Shown: positions 1 through 7,799 of the stretch, in pieces | How positions within the stretch are numbered: the stretch's first letter is position 1 | Layout: every line of letters begins with the position of its first letter | Assembly (NCBI GenBank): GCA_964389525.1 | Contig: CAYMEX010000027.1 | Coordinates: 1-30,129, forward strand | Length of the DNA stretch: 30,129 nucleotides | Direction of reading: 5' to 3' | Origin: JAFLTL01 sp964389525 | Lineage (GTDB): Bacteria > Bacteroidota > Bacteroidia > Bacteroidales > Muribaculaceae | Program-made: the position numbers and the translations under genes | Notes under the pieces: model-generated | Told to the model about the DNA's origin: nothing | Database searches by the model: none | What the model saw: the letters and a program-made list of their open reading frames with translations, nothing else

Positions 1-2922
1 AGATTCAGATGGTATAAACGTACAACTGACTGTATGTGTCTTGATATAATCGCTCATTTTATCAATGTCAAATTCTTCTTTTTTAATGGAACATGCATAT
101 GTAATTTTCTTCGGAAGTTGTTTTTCGACATTAAGGATATTTACATCTACAGTTGCTTTATCAAAAATCTTGAATCCGGCAAAATCAATTAACTCGGAAG
201 TATTATACTGACTTGACAATAGCATGCGAAGGGATTGGCCATAATCTGATTTCATCCAGCCATTAGATGTGATAAAAGATAATAATGCGTTCTGTTTCAG
301 GAGCTCCATGCCCATTTCATAGAACAGGCAATATATATCCCCCGTCCGTTTATATGTCTTATAGCCCATTTTTTGAAGTGCATCTGCATTTGTTCCCATC
401 TTTTGTAATTGAATGTAAGGTGGATTACCTATGACACAATCAAATCCTATAAAATGTCCTGCATCATCCAAAATCTCAGGGAACTCTATACGCCACTCAA
501 AGGCTCCGATAAACATCTGGTTACTTCTGATTTCGTCTATTTCATTGTTAAGCTGACAAATCTTGGCTTTTAATTTTAGTGCGTTTTTTTGTTGTTGCGC
601 TTTTTCTTTTGTGGATATTTCAAATAATTGGGGAGCAAGTAGATTATTAAGTTCCTTTTCTAACTGATTTTTTTGCAAAATTTTCGGATCATGCTCGCAT
701 ATTTGTGTTCGTAATGTAGATTTAATCGTTGAAATTAGATCTTCCAATCTACGTTTTTCATCTTTGCTATGGGCGTTCTTATAATGATTTACATAATCCT
801 TGTATTGGCTTATTGATGTTCCTGTCTTTTTGAGGATTTCTGAAATATCTTGTTTGAGATCAAAACGGTGTATAAGAGAGTTTCCGGCTTTGATATTAAT
901 GTCTATGTTTGGAAGTGTCTCTAAGTTTAGATATCCACTATCCTTTGTGTAGTAGGCATTTTTCAACAGTTCAATCCATAGACGAAGACGGCATATGTTA
1001 ACGGCATTAGGGTTGATGTCAACTCCGAAAAGGCAGTTCTCGATGATTTGGCGTTTCTCGCTGAAAAGCGCTTCCTGAATGCGTTGACTCTCACTGTTTC
1101 CGGGGATATAAATAAATGGATCCCCGTCTGCATCAGAAACAATAAGTTCGTCATTTATAATTTCTAAGCTCCAATCTTGTTTTTTGATGCGTTTTCCGTT
1201 GCAATCTAAAAGGATACCGAGATCGTATTTTGTACGGATGATTTCATTGAGAGCAGACACAAGGAAGTGCCCTGAACCTACGGCTGGGTCGCAAATCCGT
1301 ATGGAATTCACAATGGCATTGGCTTTTTTGAGGTCATATATGTCTTTTTCTTTCAAGGTCTCATAATCGGCACAATTCCAGTTAGTTTCCTCGTTGAATT
1401 TCCGTACTATAGTAGATTGAATAGCTTTCCGGCTCATATACATTGTAATGGCACCAGGGGTAAATACAGAGCCATCTTTATGCCCATTGATCTTCTCGAA
1501 AATAAGTCCTAGAACGGAAGCGCTGATGAGAGATTTTGATGTCTCTTGCACTTCTTCAGAGTTTTCACTAGCAAAATCGTAAGCTTCAAGAAATTCTAAA
1601 AGATAAAGCAATGTTGGCAGTTGCTTGTATCGTGGTTTTCGCTCGTCTCTAAGTACAGTGCTACTGTAAAGAGGTAGTTCGCTGTTATCTAGGCTGCTGA
1701 TTCGGATTGTTTTACGCTCTAATGTACTTATTTCAAATAGAGAACTGTTTAGATATGGTACTTTACCAAACTTGTCATTTATAACTTTAGTTCGATCTTC
1801 TGGGCGTTTTGCCAATACTTGAAAGAACAACTTGTTTAATTCGTCATAATCTGGAATAAACTGAGGTCGTAGAAAAGCATATGTTGCATCTCCTTTATGG
1901 TATTTTATAAGTTGGGCTTCCAGTAATTTTAGAAATAGAATTCTGTTTATCCAACTTATAGTTAATGTCAATGCAACATTAAAAAGCTGTTCTGACTTGT
2001 CTTTTCCGAACGAAGTTCGGTCTGGTATATTGTCTAACCAATCTTCACTGTCAAGAATGGTAATTGTATTTTCAAGTATGGATGCAGAATTTCGATGAGT
2101 GACATTGCGACGGGTAATAATGCGTTTATGACTATCTTTTTCTTCAATTTCTTCCAAACCGATAATATAAAGCAATTCGCTATAAAACTTTGTGTTAAGA
2201 GAATTGCTATCGCTTTGGAAGCTTTTTTTTAATAAATGTTCTGGACTGAAAATTTTATACAACTCTATAAGACCTTTATCTGTACCATTGTTTAAGAAGG
2301 TTTGGTATTTTAGAATATCAAACCATGTATAAGATATACTGTCTTTTACTGATTCGATAGCTTTTGCAGCAATCTCTTTGTAAAAGAAGTCGGTTTTTTC
2401 AGATGTCAAAGTACCGTTATTGAATTCGATGAACTGTTTGACGAGTTTTTTGTTTGAGTAGAATAAACGTTCGAACTCTTGAGCATCGAAAATAAAGAAC
2501 TCATAGATATTTGTAACTACAAGCTGTTTTAACTCAAAGTTTTTCTTTCCGATGCGCTCACGAAGATAGTATAACAGCAGTTCTTGCAATGCTTTTCTGT
2601 TCAGATTGTCTTTACTAATCATTTCAGAAGCGTTGGTCGGCATTTTTACTTCGAATATTACCCCTACAGGATTATCAATAGTACGACCAAGATGGACTGC
2701 AAAATCAATATCACCTGTGGGAGATACTTTGTAGTCTTGTCCATAGAAAGTAAGCTTTAGAAAATCCATCAAGTCCCCTTTGACTTTTTCCTCTCTATCT
2801 AAAGTCGCAATTTGTTCGAAAAACATACCCAGTTGGTTCTTGAATATGTCAAAAGACGATTTATCAACACTTACTTGACGGTAAGCCTTATTCAATGATT
2901 TTGCTATTGTGAGATCGGACAT
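1..2922 (-). CDS. Type IIG-like restriction enzyme / adenine-specific DNA methyltransferase (Eco57I-type), C-terminus cut by window edge
   Basis: The frame is open from an ATG at 2920-2922 to the window edge (974 codons visible), so the C-terminus is missing. Residues 545-555 read DPAVGSGHFLV, the SAM-binding motif I, soon followed by FGVDINPNAVNICRLRLW. Residues 833-836 read NPPY, the catalytic motif IV of N6-adenine methyltransferases. Near the N-terminus there is a PD-(D/E)XK-like set: GDID (D71, D73) and FEVK (E91, K93). Nuclease and methylase in one long chain is the layout of type IIG enzymes; the target-recognition domain would lie in the missing part. Expected role: cut foreign DNA and methylate the host's copies of the same site. 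It lies 51 bp downstream of a YhcG-type nuclease on the same strand and is AT-rich relative to genes right of 4.3 kb, suggesting transfer. The methylase assignment is strong; that it also cuts DNA is inferred. Confidence 0.9.
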   Translation of the reverse strand, partial: MSDLTIAKSLNKAYRQVSVDKSSFDIFKNQLGMFFEQIATLDREEKVKGDLMDFLKLTFYGQDYKVSPTGDIDFAVHLGRTIDNPVGVIFEVKMPTNASEMISKDNLNRKALQELLLYYLRERIGKKNFELKQLVVTNIYEFFIFDAQEFERLFYSNKKLVKQFIEFNNGTLTSEKTDFFYKEIAAKAIESVKDSISYTWFDILKYQTFLNNGTDKGLIELYKIFSPEHLLKKSFQSDSNSLNTKFYSELLYIIGLEEIEEKDSHKRIITRRNVTHRNSASILENTITILDSEDWLDNIPDRTSFGKDKSEQLFNVALTLTISWINRILFLKLLEAQLIKYHKGDATYAFLRPQFIPDYDELNKLFFQVLAKRPEDRTKVINDKFGKVPYLNSSLFEISTLERKTIRISSLDNSELPLYSSTVLRDERKPRYKQLPTLLYLLEFLEAYDFASENSEEVQETSKSLISASVLGLIFEKINGHKDGSVFTPGAITMYMSRKAIQSTIVRKFNEETNWNCADYETLKEKDIYDLKKANAIVNSIRICDPAVGSGHFLVSALNEIIRTKYDLGILLDCNGKRIKKQDWSLEIINDELIVSDADGDPFIYIPGNSESQRIQEALFSEKRQIIENCLFGVDINPNAVNICRLRLWIELLKNAYYTKDSGYLNLETLPNIDINIKAGNSLIHRFDLKQDISEILKKTGTSISQYKDYVNHYKNAHSKDEKRRLEDLISTIKSTLRTQICEHDPKILQKNQLEKELNNLLAPQLFEISTKEKAQQQKNALKLKAKICQLNNEIDEIRSNQMFIGAFEWRIEFPEILDDAGHFIGFDCVIGNPPYIQLQKMGTNADALQKMGYKTYKRTGDIYCLFYEMGMELLKQNALLSFITSNGWMKSDYGQSLRMLLSSQYNTSELIDFAGFKIFDKATVDVNILNVEKQLPKKITYACSIKKEEFDIDKMSDYIKTHTVSCTFIPSES

Positions 2923-2973
2923 AATTTAATTTCAATAGGTTTTATATTTCGAGTAAATCAAATGATAATGTTA

Positions 2974-4086
2974 TTAAGGCCGTTCCTCTAGCCATTCTTT
3001 AAGTTTTGCTTGTAGTAGCTGCTTATCAGGAAGATATAATGCATATTGCTGTGCGTAGATATTGGAATCCTTCGGTAAAGTAAGTTCTACTAATGCGTCC
3101 TTCTTTTCTTTGCAAAGTAGAATCCCAATTGTCGGGTTCTCAAAATCTTGTTTCACATGTCGATCATAATAGTTGACATACATTTGCATTTGCCCTAAAT
3201 CTTGATGTGTTAGTTTGCCTACTTTAAGGTCAATAAGTACATAACATTGTAGAAGTCTATTATAAAAGACTAAATCAACATAGAAATTTTCTTCATCGAA
3301 AGTAAATCGTTTCTGACGTGCCTCAAATAGAAATCCTTTACCCAATTCCAATAAAAAATGCTGCATTTTGTTTATTATGGCATTTTCCAGCTTCGTTTCA
3401 GAATACAATATATCAGGTTTAAGCCCTAAGAATTCTAATGTCAAAGGATTCTTAATAATATCATCAGGATTATTCACAGTTTGCCCTTCTTGAGCCAAAC
3501 GCATGATCTTATCTTTGTCTTTGCTAATGGCCAATCGTTCAAATAGACTTGAATTATATTGTCGCTGTAGTTGTCGCACGCTCCAATTTTGTTTCTGGCA
3601 TTCAATCTCGTAAAAATTACGTTCTGCATCAGATTCAATACGCATCAGTACTAAATAATGGGACCATGAAAGTGTAAACGGATATTTTTCAGTAAGTTGT
3701 ATTGTACTTCCGGCGCTTTTTTGAATTTGGTCAACACTGTTGACCAAATTATTGATTGAAAAATTGGTCATCATTGTGTCATTCATTTTAGTCGAATATA
3801 TTATAAAAAACTTGCGGCATCTTTTTAGAGTTTCGATAGACCAGCCTTCTCCTAGTCGTTCTGTCAATATCGCTGAGACACCTTTTAAAAGTTGCTTGCC
3901 GTATGCTGCACGTTCTTCACTTTCTTGCACCACAGTTACAATAATGCGCCCTATTTCATATTTGGTGATAACTTCGGTAATGTTTATTGTTTTTGCGACA
4001 TGTGTCCGTGCAACTACTATCAATCGTTCAACACGTTCTGCTATATTTGTAATTATATGGCTGTCTATGCTTTGTACCTTATTCAT
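2974..4086 (-). CDS. YhcG/DUF1016-family PDDEXK nuclease domain protein
   Basis: 370 aa. The N-terminal ~170 residues match the DUF1016 helical domain: an early ITEVITKYEIGRII stretch, AAYGKQLLKGVSAIL, then TLSWSHYLVLMRIES and NFYEIECQKQNWSVRQLQRQ. The C-terminal half is a PD-(D/E)XK nuclease fold with FYVDLVFYNRLLQCYVLIDL around D271 and D286-L-K288, then a conserved Gln in LGQMQMYVNYYDR. The family is common beside restriction-modification genes and other defence loci; its exact role is not settled. Here it precedes the type IIG-like gene by 51 bp on the same strand, so the two are probably cotranscribed. Length is typical and the frame intact. On the minus strand a -7-like TATCTTTA lies shortly upstream of the start, but no good -33 box is visible. 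Family assignment is firm; a defence role is inferred from context. Confidence 0.9.
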   Translation of the reverse strand: MNKVQSIDSHIITNIAERVERLIVVARTHVAKTINITEVITKYEIGRIIVTVVQESEERAAYGKQLLKGVSAILTERLGEGWSIETLKRCRKFFIIYSTKMNDTMMTNFSINNLVNSVDQIQKSAGSTIQLTEKYPFTLSWSHYLVLMRIESDAERNFYEIECQKQNWSVRQLQRQYNSSLFERLAISKDKDKIMRLAQEGQTVNNPDDIIKNPLTLEFLGLKPDILYSETKLENAIINKMQHFLLELGKGFLFEARQKRFTFDEENFYVDLVFYNRLLQCYVLIDLKVGKLTHQDLGQMQMYVNYYDRHVKQDFENPTIGILLCKEKKDALVELTLPKDSNIYAQQYALYLPDKQLLQAKLKEWLEERP

Positions 4087-4222
4087 TGTAAAATTATATT
4101 TCTGATCTATAAAGATACTATTTGATCAATGGCTTTTATTATGCAGTTAGTTTATTTCGTGCGTATATTGTTCTGGTTATTTGCGAAGTTAGCTATTTTT
4201 CTGAGATTTTGGTAGTTTGTGT

Positions 4223-4253
4223 CAAAAAAAACGGGATGCAGCAATGCACCCCG
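4223..4253 (-). terminator. Rho-independent terminator of nhaA
   Basis: On the minus strand CGGGGTGCA, a TTGC loop and TGCATCCCG form a 9-bp stem with one G-T pair, followed by eight T residues. It sits about 25 bp past the nhaA stop and ends its transcript before the AT-rich cluster to the left. Confidence 0.9.
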
Positions 4254-4278
4254 GCTGAAATAATGGGTATAGGTGGGG

Positions 4279-5718
4279 TTATTCTTCTTGTTCTTCGGGG
4301 GTGCGGGCGTCGGCGGGGAGGGTGCGGTGCAACAGCAGCCAGCCGAGAAATCCGGCAAGCAGCGATCCGATCACGATGCCGAGTTTGGCGTGACTCAGAA
4401 GTGCGGCCATCGCGGGCGATGCGTCGCCGAACGACAGGTTGGCGATAAAGAGCGACACTGTGAAACCGATGCCGCCGAGCATCGATATCGCAAACATCAT
4501 TTTCCAGTCGGTGTTTTCAGGCATTGGCGCGAGTTTCAGCTTAACGGTCAGCCATGAGAATGTGAAAATACCTAACAGCTTGCCGAACACCAGGGCGCAC
4601 ATTATGGCGATGCTCACTCCCTCGAATACCGATGCCGGAGCCGTGTCGAGAAGATATATACCGGCATTTGCAAACGCGAACAGCGGAAGTATGATGTAGT
4701 TGACGGTCGAATGCAGTGAGTCTTCAAGCTCCTGAAGCGGCGAAATCACTTTGTCGGAAGCCGATTCGATCTGTTTAAGCCAGTTCATCTGATCTTTGTT
4801 GAGTATGCTTCGGCGGTTGAGCAGTTCGTCGTCAGCGGCGTTGAACTTGCGTATCTCGGCGCGTATTGTCTTAATGTATTTCTTTGGCGCGAATACCGGC
4901 TTGGCCGGGATGCAGAAGGCCACGAGCACACCCGCGATGGTCGGGTGGATGCCGGAGTTGAGAAACAGAAACCATATGACGGCTCCGATGCCGAGATAAA
5001 ACCAGTTGTTCTGTATACGCAGCACGGCGCCAAGCTGCAACAGGCCGAGCAACAGCAGTGCGACCAGAAGCAGGGTTATTTCGATATGCGTGGAGTAGAA
5101 TGCCGCGATGACGATGATGCCGCCTATGTCGTCGACAACGGCGAGTGTCGTCAGAAATATCTTCAGCGACAACGGCACTCTCTTGCCGAGCATCGACAGC
5201 ACTCCGAGCGAGAACGCTATGTCGGTGGCCATGGGTATGGCGGCTCCTCGGGCATATGGTGTGCCGTGGGCGAACATCATATAGATCACAACCGGAAGAA
5301 CCATGCCGCCGACTGCGGCGATGATGGGCAGCAACGCTTGTTTGACCGAAGAGAGTTCGCCGACGAGTATCTCGCGTTTTATCTCAAGGCCGATCGAGAA
5401 GAAAAATATCGCCATCAGAGCGTCGTTGATGAAGTCGAGCATCGACATGGGGTGTCCCGAGTGGCTGAAAAGATTGAAGTCTCCGACCTGCAATGCTACC
5501 TTATGCTCCCAGAATCCGAAATAATACTGGTTGATGCCCGGAATGTTGGCGATGATAAGTGCGAGTGCTGTCACTGCGATCAGCACATTGCCTCCCGACG
5601 CATGGCGCTTGAGCGACAGGCGGGCGGTGTAGAACACATTGCGGCTCTGGGGCTCATCGTGTGGCGCATGCTTGTGCGCGGCATTGGCTGAAATAGTCGT
5701 TGACGTGGCGTTTTTCAT
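4279..5718 (-). CDS. nhaA: Na+/H+ antiporter NhaA
   Basis: Inner-membrane antiporter that exports Na+ in exchange for H+, for pH and sodium homeostasis. From the chosen ATG at 5718 it is 479 aa. About a dozen hydrophobic segments are visible. Family signatures are the GGNVLIAVTALALIIAN N-terminal helix, FFFSIGLEIKREILVGELS, MATDIAFSLGVL (Asp166 in this numbering) and LAVVDDIGGIIVIA (Asp196-Asp197); the 30-residue spacing equals that of the D133/D163/D164 set in E. coli NhaA. The frame stays open to an ATG at 5823, but the extra 35 residues lie before the family's usual N-terminus and would cover an inverted repeat, so 5718 is preferred. The C-terminal region is longer than in E. coli and ends in an acidic tail. 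The gene stands alone, divergent from the DUF456 gene, with its own terminator. Confidence 0.95.
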   Translation of the reverse strand: MKNATSTTISANAAHKHAPHDEPQSRNVFYTARLSLKRHASGGNVLIAVTALALIIANIPGINQYYFGFWEHKVALQVGDFNLFSHSGHPMSMLDFINDALMAIFFFSIGLEIKREILVGELSSVKQALLPIIAAVGGMVLPVVIYMMFAHGTPYARGAAIPMATDIAFSLGVLSMLGKRVPLSLKIFLTTLAVVDDIGGIIVIAAFYSTHIEITLLLVALLLLGLLQLGAVLRIQNNWFYLGIGAVIWFLFLNSGIHPTIAGVLVAFCIPAKPVFAPKKYIKTIRAEIRKFNAADDELLNRRSILNKDQMNWLKQIESASDKVISPLQELEDSLHSTVNYIILPLFAFANAGIYLLDTAPASVFEGVSIAIMCALVFGKLLGIFTFSWLTVKLKLAPMPENTDWKMMFAISMLGGIGFTVSLFIANLSFGDASPAMAALLSHAKLGIVIGSLLAGFLGWLLLHRTLPADARTPEEQEE

Positions 5719-5750
5719 ATCTATAAGTGAAATGTCCTGTAGGAAACAAT

Positions 5751-5784
5751 GAAGTGATTTTAACTTATAAGCAGAAATCACTTC
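5751..5784 (-). promoter_or_regulatory. Inverted repeat in the nhaA leader
   Basis: Perfect 10-bp arms GAAGTGATTT (5751-5760) and AAATCACTTC (5775-5784) enclose a 14-nt AT-rich spacer, 33 bp upstream of the preferred nhaA ATG. It could be a protein-binding site or a leader hairpin. No canonical -7 TAnnTTTG box was seen here, so its relation to the transcription start is unknown. Confidence 0.5.
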
Positions 5785-5903
5785 AAGATTTATAACAATC
5801 ATATAGCCCTGTTTGATTGACATATGATGACAGTTAAAAATCGGCGGTAAATTTTCAGTTTAATGGATTTGGACTTATTTTAGTGGCATAAACAAAACGT
5901 GAA

Positions 5904-6377
5904 ATGGATATAGTGCTTTATATACTGGCGGCGATATGCCTTCTGATCGGATTTGCCGGATGCTTCCTGCCTGTTCTGCCGGGGCCGCCGGTGTCATATC
6001 TCGGACTTCTGCTGCTGCAGGCGACCGACCGTTACGATTTCTCCATAACTCAGCTCGTGGTGTGGGCGATACTGGTTGTCATCGTCTTTGCCATGGATTA
6101 TCTGCTGCCGGTACTTGGCACAAAGTATAGCGGCGGAAGCAGCTGGGGGAAATGGGGCTGCCTGATCGGTTCGGTCGCGGGCATATTCTTCTTCGCTCCC
6201 TGGGGTATCTTACTCGGTCCGTTCATCGGCGCATGGATAGGGGAGCTGATCGGTGGGAAAGCTGTCGGCGAAGCTGCGAAAGCCGGATTTGGTGCGTTTA
6301 TCGGTTTTATCTTCAGCGTAGTTGTCAAGGCCGTGTTATGCGGATATTTTATCTATTGTGCGATAGTAGGCGCCTGA
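5904..6377 (+). CDS. DUF456 family small membrane protein
   Basis: 157 aa, almost entirely hydrophobic. It starts MDIVLYILAAICLLIGFAG, followed by the FLPVLPGPPVSYLGLLLL loop that characterises DUF456 proteins, then glycine-rich helices (GILLGPFIGAWIGELIGG and KAGFGAFIGFIFSVVVK). This gives about four or five membrane segments with small-residue packing motifs. Function is unknown for the family. It is divergent from nhaA, with a 185-bp shared upstream region when nhaA starts at 5718. The gene ends just before the duplicated promoter segment of the next gene, so it may be transcribed separately from what follows. Start chosen at the first ATG, which begins the first membrane helix. Identification rests on the GPP loop and overall pattern. 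Confidence 0.88.
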   Translation: MDIVLYILAAICLLIGFAGCFLPVLPGPPVSYLGLLLLQATDRYDFSITQLVVWAILVVIVFAMDYLLPVLGTKYSGGSSWGKWGCLIGSVAGIFFFAPWGILLGPFIGAWIGELIGGKAVGEAAKAGFGAFIGFIFSVVVKAVLCGYFIYCAIVGA

Positions 6378-6390
6378 TTCTGGTCTGACA

Positions 6391-6437
6391 GGCCGACTAT
6401 CGCTCTTCTCCTCATCGAATATTCTTCGTATCTTTGA
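6391..6437 (+). repeat. Direct repeat copy 1 carrying a -7 promoter box
   Basis: 47-bp segment repeated at 6479-6525 with about three mismatches (period 88 bp). It contains TATCTTTG (6429-6436), a match to the Bacteroidetes -7 consensus TAnnTTTG; no clear -33 TTTG is seen at the usual spacing. A small hairpin GTGGC-TTAC-GCCAC follows between the two copies. Confidence 0.75.
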
Positions 6438-6478
6438 CTCAAAGAAGTGGCTTACGCCACCGCGACCCGGCCTTGATA

Positions 6479-6525
6479 GGCCGACTATCGCTCTTCTTCT
6501 CATCGAATATTCTTTGTATATTTGA
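6479..6525 (+). repeat. Direct repeat copy 2 carrying a -7 promoter box (proximal promoter of the ABC permease)
   Basis: Second copy of the 47-bp segment. It holds TATATTTG at 6517-6524, a full match to TAnnTTTG, so transcription would start near 6531. The TTG codon at 6522-6524 lies inside this box, which argues against it being the start codon of the downstream gene. Confidence 0.75.
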
Positions 6526-6545
6526 AGTTCAGAAACAGAGTAAAA

Positions 6546-7775
6546 GTGTTTGCATCGTTTTTAGCACGCAGAATGAGCCTGATGAGATCCGATCGCCGCA
6601 GCATGATCGGATCGGTGGTCGCTGTGGCCGGAATTGCACTTTCTGTCTGCACGATGATGCTTACGGTTGCGGTCTCACGCGGATTCAGCAGCGAGGTCAC
6701 AGCCCGTCTGCTGGCGTTTGAAGCGCCGCTGACAGTCTCTGCTCCCGACATGATTGACGCGACGTCGATGGTTGCCGTGACACCTCAGTTGAAAGAGGTA
6801 ATCGACGGCGTGTATCCCGGTGCCGAGAGCGTGCCCGTGTGGCAGACTCCTGCTATGGTGAAGTCGCCCGACGGATTCGACGGACTGATATTGAAAAACC
6901 TGACGGGCGAGAGCCACCGGCGGTTCATCGGTTCCTCTCTGGTCCGGGGTAACGTGCCTGAGCGCAAGAACGAGATACTGTTGTCTTCAGTCTCGGCTGC
7001 CGCGCTCGGTGTCGACACAATGGACAGAGTCGATCTGGCTATGTTTGCCGACGGGGCTATGAAGCTGCGCCGTGCTACGGTGTCGGGCATTTACAACACT
7101 CATTTTGTTGACTACGACCGAAATATGGCGTTCGTCGACTCTGCCCTGCTTATTGGTGCGCTTGGCGCCGGTGCAGGCGACTATGCTTCGTTGGTCGAAG
7201 TCTTTGCCGACGGGAAAACCGGCGACTTCCCCGAAATGGCCATGAGGCTTCAGAGTGCTCTGTCTAAGGCTAATTTCAAAGGGCAGCTCTCCGACTACTA
7301 CAGGGTCGACAACTTTGCCGACAAGGCTTCTGCCTATCTCGGCTGGCTGGCGCTTCTCGATGTGAATGTGCTGGTGATAATTGGCCTTATGGCTTTCATT
7401 GCCGCGTTCACGCTGACGTCATCGATGATTGTGATTGTGCTCGAAAGAGTACGTTCGATAGGCGTGCTCAAGGCGTTGGGAGCTGAAAACCGTCAGCTCC
7501 AGTCTGCATTTGTCATTCTCGGCATGCGTCTTTTGCTGTGGGGCATTCTGATAGCCGATATCGTCTCGGTTTCACTCATCATGTTGCAGCGTTCGTCGCA
7601 CATTCTCCCTCTCGATCCGCAGAATTACTATCTCGATTATGTGCCTGTCGAACTGACTTGGCAGATCTTTGCGATTGTCAATGTGGGGGCGCTGGTGCTT
7701 GGTGTGCTCACGATGCTTGTGCCGGTAAAGGTCATATCGACAGTGCGCCCCGTGAGAGTGATATCGTTTGAATAA
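6546..7775 (+). CDS. ABC transporter permease, FtsX/MacB (LolC/E-like) family
   Basis: 409 aa from the preferred GTG at 6546, giving an N-terminus FASFLARRMSLMRSD that matches the xFIARR start of Bacteroidetes permeases. A TTG at 6522 keeps the frame open but lies within the -7 box. Architecture: one N-terminal membrane helix (SVVAVAGIALSVCTMMLTVA), a ~230-residue extracytoplasmic MacB-type domain, then three C-terminal helices with the conserved cytoplasmic coupling segment LERVRSIGVLKALGA. Such permeases work with an ATPase in lipoprotein release, macrolide/peptide export or cell-division signalling. No ATPase gene lies nearby, so the partner must be encoded elsewhere, as is common for these proteins in Bacteroidetes. 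It is followed after 24 bp by the oxidoreductase gene. The family is sure; the cargo is not known. Confidence 0.87.
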   Translation: MFASFLARRMSLMRSDRRSMIGSVVAVAGIALSVCTMMLTVAVSRGFSSEVTARLLAFEAPLTVSAPDMIDATSMVAVTPQLKEVIDGVYPGAESVPVWQTPAMVKSPDGFDGLILKNLTGESHRRFIGSSLVRGNVPERKNEILLSSVSAAALGVDTMDRVDLAMFADGAMKLRRATVSGIYNTHFVDYDRNMAFVDSALLIGALGAGAGDYASLVEVFADGKTGDFPEMAMRLQSALSKANFKGQLSDYYRVDNFADKASAYLGWLALLDVNVLVIIGLMAFIAAFTLTSSMIVIVLERVRSIGVLKALGAENRQLQSAFVILGMRLLLWGILIADIVSVSLIMLQRSSHILPLDPQNYYLDYVPVELTWQIFAIVNVGALVLGVLTMLVPVKVISTVRPVRVISFE

Positions 7776-7799
7776 TAGTAACCAAAATACATAAGATAT

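Noticed and set aside
4945..5691. 248-codon open frame on the plus strand
   Set aside because: Antisense to nhaA and dominated by charged residues, not a plausible protein.
5823..5823. Upstream ATG as the start of nhaA
   Set aside because: It adds 35 residues before the usual family N-terminus and covers the leader inverted repeat.
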